This document shows, piece by piece, positions 25,623 to 34,907 of a stretch of 46,057 nucleotides of DNA. Numbering within the stretch: position 1 is the stretch's first letter; the number at the start of each line of letters is the position of its first letter. The position numbers were made by a program, and so were the translations under genes. The notes under the pieces were generated by a model that saw only the letters and a list, made by a program, of their open reading frames with translations, was not told the origin of the DNA and did not search any database. Source of the DNA: Oscillospiraceae bacterium (GTDB taxonomy: Bacteria > Bacillota > Clostridia > Oscillospirales > CAG-272); the NCBI GenBank assembly GCA_015063745.1, contig SVTO01000019.1:1-46057 (forward strand), read 5' to 3'.

Positions 25623-28385
25623 ATGAAAAAACTGATTTGTCAATTTTCACTTATATTATTGATTGTTCCGTTTCTCCTTGCAGGGTGCAGCAGTACCACT
25701 GTTTCGGAGCCACCCGAAACCGGTGGAGAAACTGTTTTTCAGGAAACTGCTGAAGCAGAAACCGAACAGCCGGCACCTGTTCTTATTCCCTCCAATTATG
25801 AAATTTCCTCTACCGATGCCCAGAATATTCTCACACAAGTCGAGTTAGCTCTGGGTAATGCACGTGTCAATCCTTCCACTGTCATCCATGGCGGACAGCA
25901 AATGCGTGTATGCCGTACCGACAGAGGTATATACACTGCTTTCATGAAATTCTTCGATGACACCGCTGGTGGGGATAGCGAATTCTATGTAGCGAAGATC
26001 GACAATAACAACAACGTTTCATTACTGTATTGCGGTAAGTACTATGGAGATGCATCCACAGTTCTTTTGAACATCGGTCAGGATTCCAACGGAGATATTG
26101 TAGTTACTACGGCTACCATGCAGGATCTGAATGCTTACATAATTGATGCAGAAACCGATGCAGTTTCGGAATATTCCGCTCTTGCTACATTCACATCCGG
26201 ATACCAACCTTCTTACTCACAGGTTATGTTTGATTTTACCAACCGGAAGATCTATGCGTTCTATGCCGGTTGTATGGGTACCAACTTGCAGGTAGATGAT
26301 GACTATCTTCTGGAATGGTTCAGCTTTGATCTGGATGCCCGGCAGTGGAATGCGCAGAGCACTTACTATGTAGGTGAAGATCTTGGCAGACATTCTTATC
26401 TGTTCCCCTTCCCGGATGGCAACGGGGGAGCGTATATTATCGGGGAAAGAGATGTGCATATCGACACTATTTCCGAACAGTTATTTACCACTTCGACCTC
26501 CTACAAATATGTATTTGACACCTTGCGTATGTTCCACATTCCGGACTTATCCACAGCAGAAAATGTAACCAATACCGTTATTCATGCGCCCTATACTGAA
26601 AAAGGGTTGGAAGGTATCTGGTCCGTGGCTACCAACAACCAGTACGGCGGTGTATTCATGGACAAGGATGGCTATATGCATATCACCTATCAATATTATA
26701 TATATGATTTGGATGGTGATACGCCCGACTTGGATCAGGATATTCAATACCGTCATGCAGTATACAACGGTATGGAATGTGTTTTCAATGAAAAACTCAC
26801 TCTGCCAGAGGAAGACAATCTCAACTACAAGCCGATGATCACACAGAGTAGTGATGGTACGCTGTACATGATCGTATGCGAACAGTACGCCAACCCCAGC
26901 GTAATTACTGTTTACAAAGCGGAAGATACGCTCGGTACGTCCTGGGCTCTCGCAAAAAGCTACACCTTGGACGGTATCGGTGCTCGTTCCTTCTCCATCA
27001 GTGAAGCACGTTCCGGTTCTTTGACGGATGATGTGGTTACCTGTTTCTTCTACGGCGATACGCAATCCGTACACACCTTCACCCTCTCTCTGAAGGATCT
27101 GAGCGTTACTCCTGTTCTGGATATTCTGGAAGATTTTGATATTGTCATTGATGAAGTTGTATATTATAAAGCTTACAACACTGCCCATCCATCCAAAATC
27201 GTTCATACTGAAAACGGTGCGTATGCTGCTTTCGTGTACAAGTATGAATTCAACAAGTACAGTGTTTATAACTGTACTGAACTGTTCTGCATAGTAAAAA
27301 TCGCTCCTGACAATACAGTTTCTCTGCTTTACACCGGCTCTTATCAATCTGCGCAAGACAGATATCTGAATATTCAGCAATTATCCGACGGTAAGATCTA
27401 TGTATTCCAGCCTCACGGAGAATATTTGTACATTATTGACCCGGCAGACGATTCGGTAACAGAACAGGAAGTTACCCTCAAACCCGGAACCGATTTTGCA
27501 CCGCAGCAGGTCATCGTTATACATGACACCGCTAAGGAAAAAGATTATGCGCTGACCGTCAGCGGTCCCGGTTATACCTGGTATCCGGATTTCATCCGTG
27601 TCGACAGTAAATCTATGAATCTGGAAGATGTATCCTTCGCTAAAAGAGCGAAAATGCTTATGTCCCACAATGGGGTTGGATATTACACCGACTATTATTT
27701 CTTCCCGGATGGTGCTGACGGTGCTTATGCAGTTGCATCCAAACAAGTAGATCCTCACAATGTGGAAAGCCTGACGTTTGTAGGACGTACCGACAGCCTA
27801 AACGATACGATTTCTCTGCTGCATTTTTCAGATCTGAATAAAAACAGTAACATTGAAATTGTGGATATCCAAGCACCCTATACAGCGGAAGCAGCCAACG
27901 GAATCTGGTCCGTTGTGAACATGGCGGATTACGGTGATGCTTATATGGATTCCGATGGAAAGCTCCATATATTTTACAGCTACCATCATATTGATCTGGA
28001 TGATATGGACAGCCGCGGTAATGCTGCACTAAAGACAAATACACTCAAATATTATCATGCGATTTACAACGGTATGGAACTTGTTTCCTGTGAAGAACTT
28101 ATCCTTGACGGACTGAGCGAAAATGCTGCCGTACGCATGGCGGAAATGGCAGACGGTACCGATTATCTCTTAGTATGTGGCCTTGGTGAAGAAAACACCA
28201 CGATCCGTGTATACTTCCAGGCAGAATCCGGCTGGGCACTGACAGCTGTGGAAGAAGTCGGTTCATATACAGCGGAATCCTTCAGTATCTCCTCTCCCAG
28301 AAACGGTTCTGCACGGGATGGACTGATCGACTGTCTGATCTACGGTACAGACGACGTATATTACACTTGTATTTCTTTTGAATAA
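25623..28385 (+). CDS. Large lipoprotein with internal duplication
   Basis: A 920-residue secreted lipoprotein. A signal peptide (residues 1-22) ends in the lipobox LLAGC, so Cys21 or nearby is lipidated. A Glu/Thr-rich linker (about 25-60) follows. Two homologous halves (about 70-490 and 500-920) share blocks such as APYTEKGLEGIWSV / APYTAEAANGIWSV, HAVYNGMEC / HAIYNGMEL and SFSISEARSGS / SFSISSPRNGS. The repeated strand-turn pattern with DG motifs looks like a beta-propeller, as in BNR-type exo-proteins; catalytic residues are not identifiable. ATG at 25623 has GGAGGA. Base composition is visibly more A/T-rich than the flanking metabolic genes. Likely surface-exposed glycan binding or processing; not proven. 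Confidence 0.85.
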   Translation: MKKLICQFSLILLIVPFLLAGCSSTTVSEPPETGGETVFQETAEAETEQPAPVLIPSNYEISSTDAQNILTQVELALGNARVNPSTVIHGGQQMRVCRTDRGIYTAFMKFFDDTAGGDSEFYVAKIDNNNNVSLLYCGKYYGDASTVLLNIGQDSNGDIVVTTATMQDLNAYIIDAETDAVSEYSALATFTSGYQPSYSQVMFDFTNRKIYAFYAGCMGTNLQVDDDYLLEWFSFDLDARQWNAQSTYYVGEDLGRHSYLFPFPDGNGGAYIIGERDVHIDTISEQLFTTSTSYKYVFDTLRMFHIPDLSTAENVTNTVIHAPYTEKGLEGIWSVATNNQYGGVFMDKDGYMHITYQYYIYDLDGDTPDLDQDIQYRHAVYNGMECVFNEKLTLPEEDNLNYKPMITQSSDGTLYMIVCEQYANPSVITVYKAEDTLGTSWALAKSYTLDGIGARSFSISEARSGSLTDDVVTCFFYGDTQSVHTFTLSLKDLSVTPVLDILEDFDIVIDEVVYYKAYNTAHPSKIVHTENGAYAAFVYKYEFNKYSVYNCTELFCIVKIAPDNTVSLLYTGSYQSAQDRYLNIQQLSDGKIYVFQPHGEYLYIIDPADDSVTEQEVTLKPGTDFAPQQVIVIHDTAKEKDYALTVSGPGYTWYPDFIRVDSKSMNLEDVSFAKRAKMLMSHNGVGYYTDYYFFPDGADGAYAVASKQVDPHNVESLTFVGRTDSLNDTISLLHFSDLNKNSNIEIVDIQAPYTAEAANGIWSVVNMADYGDAYMDSDGKLHIFYSYHHIDLDDMDSRGNAALKTNTLKYYHAIYNGMELVSCEELILDGLSENAAVRMAEMADGTDYLLVCGLGEENTTIRVYFQAESGWALTAVEEVGSYTAESFSISSPRNGSARDGLIDCLIYGTDDVYYTCISFE

Positions 28386-28412
28386 TCTCACATATTAAAA
28401 ATCTTTACAATT

Positions 28413-28811
28413 GTGGAGGATATTACGAAAAAAGCAACACAAATTCTTGCTGCGATCCTGGCACTTCTATGTGTTACATCCTGTGGCTCAACCAGTGTTC
28501 CCACTGATGAAACTGAGTCCCCTGTATCTGACACCACCGTTGTGGAAACCGAACCGGAAACAGAAGCGGAAACAGAACCGGTTCTTACGCCGTCCAACCA
28601 TGAAATCACTGCAGCCGATGTGGAATGTACAGCGGAAGAAATCAAGCAGTACGTTCTGGATCACATGGCCAAGCACAAGCCCCCCCGCTACGTTGTTTTC
28701 GTGGACAGCTTCCCCATGAACGCTGCCGGCAAGATTCTGAAATACAAGATGCGCGAGGATGCAAAGAAGCTGCCCGAATTCAAAGAAGCGGCAAACATTG
28801 TAACCGCGTAA
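28413..28811 (+). pseudogene. Chimeric remnant: lipoprotein leader joined to ligase C-terminus
   Basis: Up to about residue 68 the frame encodes a second lipoprotein leader (VTSCGS lipobox, Glu/Thr linker, PVLTPSNHEIT) homologous to the start of 25623-28385. From DVECTAEE the remainder is the last 64 codons of the acyl-CoA synthetase (25221-25415), with one amino-acid change and 12 other differences, all at third positions. The expected start, by comparison with the paralogue (GGAGGA-n4-ATG-AAA-AAA), is ACG at 28425, so the ATG is lost; a GTG at 28413 lies before the ribosome site. It is probably a deletion-fusion leftover rather than a working gene. Confidence 0.75.
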
Positions 28812-28836
28812 TCCCGATCGCTTTCATACAAAAAAT

Positions 28837-28881
28837 GAGCTGTTGCACCGCTTCTGTTCTGCGGTACGGCAGCTCTTTTTG
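28837..28881. terminator. Bidirectional intrinsic terminator
   Basis: GAGCTG...CACCGC and GCGGTACGGCAGCTC pair over about 15 bp with one mismatch and two G-U pairs, followed by T5. It separates the chimeric remnant from the convergent AraC gene. Confidence 0.8.
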
Positions 28882-28916
28882 TTATCCGGTATAGAAAATC
28901 CCCTGTTTAACGCCGT

Positions 28917-29690
28917 TCATCCTCTGAAGCTTCTGCGGTATTCCGCCGGCGGGGTTCCCATTTGTTCCTTGAAATTGCGGTTCATACTGCGCAGGGAATT
29001 GAAGCCGCATTCGTTTGAGATTTCGAGGACGGTCATTTCGCTGTTCTGGAGGAGGTAGCAGGCCTGACTGATGCGGTACTGGTTTACGTAATCGTTGAAG
29101 GATATGCCCACCGTTTTCTTGAAGTATTTGGACAGGTAGGCGTAGTCGTAGCCGGTGTATTTCACCAGGTCGGACAGGGTACAGTTGCCGTCGTAATGCA
29201 ATTCGATAAACCGGAATATATTACTGATCAGCGTGAGGGTGGAGGAGGAGGCTTCTCTGTATTCCGCATCGGTATCAAAGGCGGCGCAGAAATCGTACAG
29301 CAGTCCCTTGATCTCCAGTATCCCCGGCTGGCGGTACAGCATTTCTTCCAGTTTATCCAGATAAAAGGAGGCCGGTGAAAAATGATTGTCCGTGGGACAC
29401 TTCGCGGCGATTTTCCGGGTATAGGCGCTGACCAGCTTCGGGGAAAAGAGGATCAGTACGTGCCGGCTGTGCTCCTGACACTGCAGGGAGTGGATCTGGT
29501 TCGGGAATATCATCAGCGTATCCCCCGCCTTCAGCGCATATTGCCGGTCGTCCACATCCACGTTCATCTCCCCTTCCCTGACGGTTAGAAGCTCAAAGCA
29601 GTGGTGCATATGGGACGGAAATACCATATCGTTTGCCGTCTCCACACGGAAATAATCCGCAGCAAGGGAATGCTTCAGTTCGTAAAACAC
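28917..29690 (-). CDS. AraC-family regulator of the xylose locus
   Basis: A 257-residue transcription factor. The N-terminal cupin (SHMHHCFELLTVREGEMNV, about residues 26-45) senses a sugar. The C-terminal 100 residues carry two helix-turn-helix motifs (GYDYAYLSKYFKKTVG and CGFNSLRSMNRNFKE), typical of AraC proteins that bind direct half-sites as dimers. It is divergent from xylA (145 bp between start codons), with a palindrome over its own start site, so activation of xylA and self-control are likely. The ligand is presumably xylose, inferred from neighbours. Confidence 0.9.
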   Translation of the reverse strand: MFYELKHSLAADYFRVETANDMVFPSHMHHCFELLTVREGEMNVDVDDRQYALKAGDTLMIFPNQIHSLQCQEHSRHVLILFSPKLVSAYTRKIAAKCPTDNHFSPASFYLDKLEEMLYRQPGILEIKGLLYDFCAAFDTDAEYREASSSTLTLISNIFRFIELHYDGNCTLSDLVKYTGYDYAYLSKYFKKTVGISFNDYVNQYRISQACYLLQNSEMTVLEISNECGFNSLRSMNRNFKEQMGTPPAEYRRSFRG

Positions 29691-29706
29691 AGATATGCCT
29701 CCAAAA

Positions 29707-29721
29707 AGACAAATTTTGTCT
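29707..29721. promoter_or_regulatory. 15-bp palindrome near the AraC start
   Basis: AGACAAATTTTGTCT is a perfect palindrome about 5 bp downstream of the minus-strand -10 box (TATAAT, 29731-29726; -35 TTGATT, 29754-29749; 17-bp spacer). The position suits autorepression of the AraC gene. Confidence 0.5.
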
Positions 29722-29753
29722 ATAAATTATACTGTAAATGACGAGAAAAATCA

Positions 29754-29797
29754 ATGACTATATTGTAAAATGTAGATAGTATCCAAGTAAATTGGAT
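29754..29797 (+). promoter_or_regulatory. xylA promoter and operator
   Basis: A weak promoter, ATGACT (29754-29759), 17-bp spacer, TAGTAT (29777-29782), fits an activator-dependent -35. The inverted repeat ATCCAA-n5-TTGGAT (29781-29797) overlaps the start site region. Confidence 0.5.
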
Positions 29798-29834
29798 GAG
29801 TATTGCCATTTTTATTCTACGGAGGAAAAAATAC

Positions 29835-31145
29835 ATGAAAGAATTCTTCAAAGACATCCCCTACGTGAAGTACGAGGGCGCAAACAGCACCAATCCCATG
29901 GCATTCCATTTCTACAATCCCGACGAAGTGATCGCCGGTAAATCCATGCGTGACCACATGAAGTTCGCTATGTCCTACTGGCACACCATGTGCGCAGAAG
30001 GCTCCGATATGTTCGGCGTTGGCACCATCGACAAGAGCTACGGCGCTTCCGATCCCATGGAACTGGCCAAGGACAAGGCATATGCCGCTTTCGAATTCAT
30101 GAACAAGCTGTCCATCGACTACTTCTGCTTCCACGACCGTGACATCGCTCCCGAAGGCGCTACTCTGGCCGAAAGCAATGCCCGTCTGGATGAAATCTCC
30201 GACCTGCTGGCCGAACTGATGAAGAAGTACGACAAGAAGCTCCTGTGGGGTACCGCAAACTGCTTCAACAACCCCCGTTATATGCACGGCGCAGGTACTT
30301 CTCCCAACGCGGACGTATTCGCATTTGCCGCTGCTCAGATCAAGAAGGCTATGGAAATCACCGTAAAGCTGGGCGGTAACGGTTACGTTTACTGGGGCGG
30401 CAGAGAAGGCTACGAAACCCTGCTCAACACCGATATGGGTCTGGAACTGGACAACCTGGGCTACCTGCTGCAGCTGACCTCTTCCTATGCACGCTCCATC
30501 GGCTTCAAGGGTGACTTCTACATCGAACCCAAGCCGAAGGAACCCACCAAGCATCAGTACGACTTTGACGCAGCTACCGTTTGCGGCTTCCTGCGCAAGT
30601 ACGGTCTGGACAAGGATTTCCGTCTGAACATCGAAGCAAACCACGCTACTCTGGCAGGGCACACCTTCCAGCACGAACTGGCTACCGCAAGAGTAAACGG
30701 TGCATTCGGTTCCATCGACGCCAACCAGGGCGATATGCTCCTCGGCTGGGATACCGACCAGTTCCCCACCAATGTATACGATACCACCTTCTGCATGCTG
30801 GAAGTACTCAAGGCAGGCGGCTTCACCAACGGTGGTCTGAACTTCGACGCCAAGGCACGCCGCGGTTCCAACACATGGGAAGACATCGCTTACTCCTACA
30901 TCGCAGGTATGGACGCATTTGCTCTGGGTCTGCGCAAGGCTGCTGCCATCATCGAAGACGGCACCATCGACAAGTTCGTAGCTGACCGCTATGCAAGCTA
31001 CAAGGACGGCATCGGCAAGAAGATCGCCGACAAGACCACTTCCATCGAAGAACTGGAAGCTCATGCTCTGGCTATGGGTGATGTATCCGTTTCCAGCGGC
31101 AGACAGGAATATCTGGAAAACGTTATGAACCGTCTGATGTTCTGA
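29835..31145 (+). CDS. xylA: Xylose isomerase
   Basis: A 436-residue metal-dependent enzyme converting D-xylose to D-xylulose. It is the class II type with an N-terminal extension: catalytic His in [34 protein letters not shown] (metal Glu), [13 protein letters not shown] (bridging Glu and Lys), and [13 protein letters not shown] and [16 protein letters not shown] (metal Asp/His). ATG at 29835 follows GGAGG 9 bp upstream; the frame extends to 29796 but lacks a site there. First gene of a three-gene xyl operon regulated by the divergent AraC protein. Confidence 0.97.
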   Translation: MKEFFKDIPYVKYEGANSTNPMAFHFYNPDEVIAGKSMRDHMKFAMSYWHTMCAEGSDMFGVGTIDKSYGASDPMELAKDKAYAAFEFMNKLSIDYFCFHDRDIAPEGATLAESNARLDEISDLLAELMKKYDKKLLWGTANCFNNPRYMHGAGTSPNADVFAFAAAQIKKAMEITVKLGGNGYVYWGGREGYETLLNTDMGLELDNLGYLLQLTSSYARSIGFKGDFYIEPKPKEPTKHQYDFDAATVCGFLRKYGLDKDFRLNIEANHATLAGHTFQHELATARVNGAFGSIDANQGDMLLGWDTDQFPTNVYDTTFCMLEVLKAGGFTNGGLNFDAKARRGSNTWEDIAYSYIAGMDAFALGLRKAAAIIEDGTIDKFVADRYASYKDGIGKKIADKTTSIEELEAHALAMGDVSVSSGRQEYLENVMNRLMF

Positions 31146-31164
31146 ACATACGAGGCCTCTTGTT

Positions 31165-33267
31165 ATGAATAAAGAATTCGCAAGGGCACGTGCCAAAGCC
31201 CTCGTCAGCCGGATGACCATTGAAGAAAAGCTTTCCCAGCTTCTTTACAATTCTCCGGCCATCGAGAGACTTGGCATACATGAGCACAACTGGTGGAACG
31301 AAGCATCCCACGGTCTGGCGAGAAGCGGTATGGCTACGGTTTTCCCCCATGCCATTGCCCTTGCCTCCACCTTCGATCCCATGCTGATCGGCAAGATCGG
31401 AGATGTGGTATCCACGGAGGCTCGCGCCAAATACAACAACAGTGTCAAGGAAGGCGACTTCGACATTTACAAGAATCTGACCTTCTGGGCACCCAATATC
31501 AATATTTTTCGTGACCCCAGATGGGGCAGAGGTCAGGAAACCTTCGGGGAAGACCCGTACCTGACTGCCGTACTCGGTGTTTCCTATATCGAAGGCCTGC
31601 AGGGGAAAGGAGAATTCCTGAAATCCGCCGCCTGTGCCAAGCATTTCGCTGTACATTCCGGCCCGGAACCCCTGCGTCATACCTTTAATGCGGTTGTCAG
31701 CGACCACGATCTGTGGGAAACCTATCTGCCTGCCTTTGAATGGGCTGTGAAATCCGGTGTTGTCGGTGTCATGGGTGCCTACAACCGGACGGACGGCGAA
31801 CCCTGCTGTGCTTCCCAGAAGCTGATGGTGGATATTCTTCGCGGTCAGTGGAAGTTTGACGGATACTATGTATCCGACTGCGGCGCTATCCATGACATCA
31901 GCGAAAGTCATCATTTCACCGATACCCTCCCCGAAGCGGCAGCTCTTGCCCTGAAAACCGGATATAATCTCAACTGCGGCGAAGCATATGTCCATCTGAT
32001 GGAAGCGTACGAGCAGGATCTGATCACTGAAGAAGACATCGACAGAGCGGCGGAAAAGCTCTTTGAAATCCGGCATCTGCTGGGTGAATTCGAGGAAGTA
32101 CGTCCCTACTCCGACATTCCCTTCGACAAGTTAGACTGCAAGGAACACCGGGATCTAAATCTGGATGCGGCGGAACAGTGTATGGTTCTGCTCAAGAACG
32201 ACAATTTCCTCCCCCTGGATGAAAACGGGGATTATAGCATCGCCGTGATCGGTCCCAACGCTATGTCCACTGTGGCTCTGGAAGGTAACTACAACGGTAT
32301 GGCTTCCGAATACATCACTGTTGCGGACGGTATGCGCAGGGTATTTCTCAATGCCAACATCCGTGCAGCTATGGGCTGTCATATCTGGAAGGATCACCGT
32401 AATGACTGTGGTGGGTTCACCAACATGACCAGCGAAGCGGTTGGTTATGCAAAAAATGCGGACATTACCATATTGGTTCTCGGTTTGGACTGCACTATTG
32501 AGGGCGAAGAGAACGGTATTCAGAACGATTTCTTTGCCGGCGGTGACAAGAAGCAGCTGATGCTCCCCACCGTGCAGCAGGAAATGGCAGAGAGAATCTG
32601 TGCGGTTTGCGAAAACGTGATCGTGATCACCTTAGCCGGCAGTGCGGTGGATCTGGGTGAAAAACTCACTTCCCACGCCAAAGCAATCATCCACGGATGG
32701 TATCCCGGTGCGGTGGGCGGTCTTGCAGCAGCCCGTCTGCTGGCAGGTAAGTATTCTCCGAGCGGCAAGCTTCCTCTGACTTTCTACAAGAACGATACTG
32801 TTCTGCCCGAAATCACCGAATATGCTATGGAGGGACGCACCTACCGTTATTTCACCGGCAAGTCGCTGTATCCCTTCGGTTACGGTCTGTCCTACACTTC
32901 CTTCGCGTATGACGAAGTGAAGCTGGTGGAAGAAACCGATGAAGCTTATGAAATTTCCCTCAAGGTGACCAACACCGGTTCTATGGAAGGCATCGCAAAG
33001 GTACAGGTATACGCTTCCTATACGGATTCCCGTACTCCCACACCGCTGTATCAGCTATGCGGACTTGCTTCGGTAAAGTTAGGTGCCGGTGAAAGTGCTT
33101 ATGCTTCGGTAAAGGTGGACAAATACTGGGTCAAGGCAGTGCTTGCGGATGGCAGCAGAGTCACGCCAGACGGAGAAATCGTTCTCCATATCGGCGGACA
33201 TCAGCCCGATGAAGTAAGCTGTGCGCTCCTCGGCAACGAACCTGCAAAACTGACGATTCAAAAATAA
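31165..33267 (+). CDS. GH3 beta-xylosidase/beta-glucosidase
   Basis: A 700-residue glycoside hydrolase family 3 enzyme. The N-terminal barrel (to about 330) holds the nucleophile Asp238 in YYVSDCGA. The alpha/beta sandwich follows (to about 590), with LGLDCTIEGEENG carrying a possible acid/base Glu. The Fn3-like domain occupies about 610-700. There is no signal peptide, so it acts on imported oligosaccharides. It lies between xylA and xylB (gaps of 19 bp and 18 bp), which favours a beta-xylosidase releasing xylose from xylo-oligomers; glucosidase or arabinosidase activity cannot be excluded. Confidence 0.92.
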   Translation: MNKEFARARAKALVSRMTIEEKLSQLLYNSPAIERLGIHEHNWWNEASHGLARSGMATVFPHAIALASTFDPMLIGKIGDVVSTEARAKYNNSVKEGDFDIYKNLTFWAPNINIFRDPRWGRGQETFGEDPYLTAVLGVSYIEGLQGKGEFLKSAACAKHFAVHSGPEPLRHTFNAVVSDHDLWETYLPAFEWAVKSGVVGVMGAYNRTDGEPCCASQKLMVDILRGQWKFDGYYVSDCGAIHDISESHHFTDTLPEAAALALKTGYNLNCGEAYVHLMEAYEQDLITEEDIDRAAEKLFEIRHLLGEFEEVRPYSDIPFDKLDCKEHRDLNLDAAEQCMVLLKNDNFLPLDENGDYSIAVIGPNAMSTVALEGNYNGMASEYITVADGMRRVFLNANIRAAMGCHIWKDHRNDCGGFTNMTSEAVGYAKNADITILVLGLDCTIEGEENGIQNDFFAGGDKKQLMLPTVQQEMAERICAVCENVIVITLAGSAVDLGEKLTSHAKAIIHGWYPGAVGGLAAARLLAGKYSPSGKLPLTFYKNDTVLPEITEYAMEGRTYRYFTGKSLYPFGYGLSYTSFAYDEVKLVEETDEAYEISLKVTNTGSMEGIAKVQVYASYTDSRTPTPLYQLCGLASVKLGAGESAYASVKVDKYWVKAVLADGSRVTPDGEIVLHIGGHQPDEVSCALLGNEPAKLTIQK

Positions 33268-33285
33268 TTTTTGCTGGAGATAGAT

Positions 33286-34809
33286 ATGAAATATACATTA
33301 GGTATTGATGTCGGCACGTCCGGCACAAAAACCGTACTGTTTGATACAACCGGTGTGAAGATCACCTCTTCCACCATCGAATATCCACTGTACCAGCCCA
33401 AGAACGGCTGGGCGGAACAGGATCCCGCAGACTGGTGGAATGCGGTTAAGGGTACTGTGGCCGATGTCATGAAGGACAGCGGTGTAGCTAAGGAAGATGT
33501 TGTGGGTATCGGTATTTCCGGCCAGATGCACGGTCTGGTTATGCTGGATAAGGACAACAACATCCTCCGTCCCTCCATCATCTGGTGCGACCAGAGAACC
33601 GCGGAAGAATGTGCGGATATCGAAGCGCTGGTAGGCCGTGAACGTCTCATCGCCATTACCGCCAACCCTGCGCTGACCGGTTTTACCGCCTCCAAGATCA
33701 TGTGGGTCAAGAAGAACGAGCCGGAAGTGTACGCCAAGTGCGCGCATATTCTCCTGCCCAAGGACTATATCCGTCTTATGCTCACCGGTGAATATGCTAC
33801 CGAAGTTTCCGATGCCAGCGGTATGCAGCTTCTGGATGTTCCCGGCCGCTGCTGGTCTGATGAGGTACTGGATAAGCTGGGCATCGACAAGGCTCTGCTG
33901 GGCAAAGTGTACGAATCACCCGACATTACCGGCTATGTAACCGAAGATGTTGCGGCACAGTGCGGTTTGGCTGCGGGTACTCCCGTGGTCGGCGGTGCGG
34001 GTGACAATGCGGCTGCGGCTGTGGGTATGGGTGTTGTGGCGGACGGTCGTGCGTTTACCACCATCGGTACCAGCGGCGTAGTATTCGCGCACACGGACAA
34101 TATCACCATCGACCCCGCCGGAAGAGTACACACTTTCTGCTGTGCCGTTCCCGGTGCATGGCATGTAATGGGTGTTACCCAGGCGGCCGGTCTGTCCCTG
34201 CGCTGGCTGAGAGACACCGTCTGCACCCCCGAAATCGCACAGGCGGAAGGGGAAGACACCGATCCTTACGTGATCATGGACAAGCAAGCAGAGCTTTCTC
34301 CCATCGGTGCCAACCGTCTTCTGTATCTGCCCTATCTGATGGGTGAAAGAACTCCCCATCTGGATCCGGACTGCCGTGGATGCTTCGTTGGCCTGTCCGC
34401 AATGCACGGCAGAGGCGACATGATCCGTTCTGTTATGGAAGGCGTATGCTACTCCCTGAATGACTGTCTGGGTGTTCTGGACGGCATGGGTGCGGCTCCG
34501 ACGGAAATGCGTGTCTGCGGCGGCGGCGGTAAGAGCAAGCTGTGGCGGAAGATGTTAGCCGATGTATTCGGTATGCCCGCCGTAACCGTTACCTCCGACG
34601 AAGGCCCTGCTCTGGGTGTTGCCATTCTGGCCATGGTCGGTGCAGGTATCTATGCTTCCGTTCCCGAAGCCTGCGATGCCATCGTTTCCATCCGTACAAA
34701 AACCGAAAGCGAAGCGGAAAATACTGCCCGCTACGGTGCTTTCTACAACATTTACAAGGGTCTGTACAGCCATCTGAAGGACGACTTCAAGATGCTTGCC
34801 AAGCTGTAA
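33286..34809 (+). CDS. xylB: Xylulokinase
   Basis: A 507-residue FGGY-family kinase that phosphorylates D-xylulose to xylulose-5-phosphate, feeding the pentose phosphate pathway. It has LGIDVGTSGTKTVLF (phosphate loop) at residues 4-18, the catalytic Asp in IIWCDQRT near 100, the MHGL block with Met and His for xylulose, and the ATPase-fold GTSGVVFA. ATG at 33286 follows GGAG. Last gene of the xyl operon, then a strong hairpin. Confidence 0.95.
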   Translation: MKYTLGIDVGTSGTKTVLFDTTGVKITSSTIEYPLYQPKNGWAEQDPADWWNAVKGTVADVMKDSGVAKEDVVGIGISGQMHGLVMLDKDNNILRPSIIWCDQRTAEECADIEALVGRERLIAITANPALTGFTASKIMWVKKNEPEVYAKCAHILLPKDYIRLMLTGEYATEVSDASGMQLLDVPGRCWSDEVLDKLGIDKALLGKVYESPDITGYVTEDVAAQCGLAAGTPVVGGAGDNAAAAVGMGVVADGRAFTTIGTSGVVFAHTDNITIDPAGRVHTFCCAVPGAWHVMGVTQAAGLSLRWLRDTVCTPEIAQAEGEDTDPYVIMDKQAELSPIGANRLLYLPYLMGERTPHLDPDCRGCFVGLSAMHGRGDMIRSVMEGVCYSLNDCLGVLDGMGAAPTEMRVCGGGGKSKLWRKMLADVFGMPAVTVTSDEGPALGVAILAMVGAGIYASVPEACDAIVSIRTKTESEAENTARYGAFYNIYKGLYSHLKDDFKMLAKL

Positions 34810-34819
34810 TTCCCCAAAC

Positions 34820-34860
34820 AACAAGGGAGAAAAGCTTTTGGAAAGCTTTTCTCCCTTGTT
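34820..34860. terminator. Long bidirectional terminator hairpin
   Basis: A 19-bp perfect stem (AACAAGGGAGAAAAGCTTT and its complement) with a very short loop between the convergent xylB and GH172 genes. The downstream sequence GGCGGGAGTTCCCCCGAACCC resembles dispersed clostridial intergenic repeats. Confidence 0.85.
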
Positions 34861-34907
34861 CATTTTCAAGTTTTTGGAAAAGATGGGGGTTCGGGGGAAC
34901 TCCCGCC

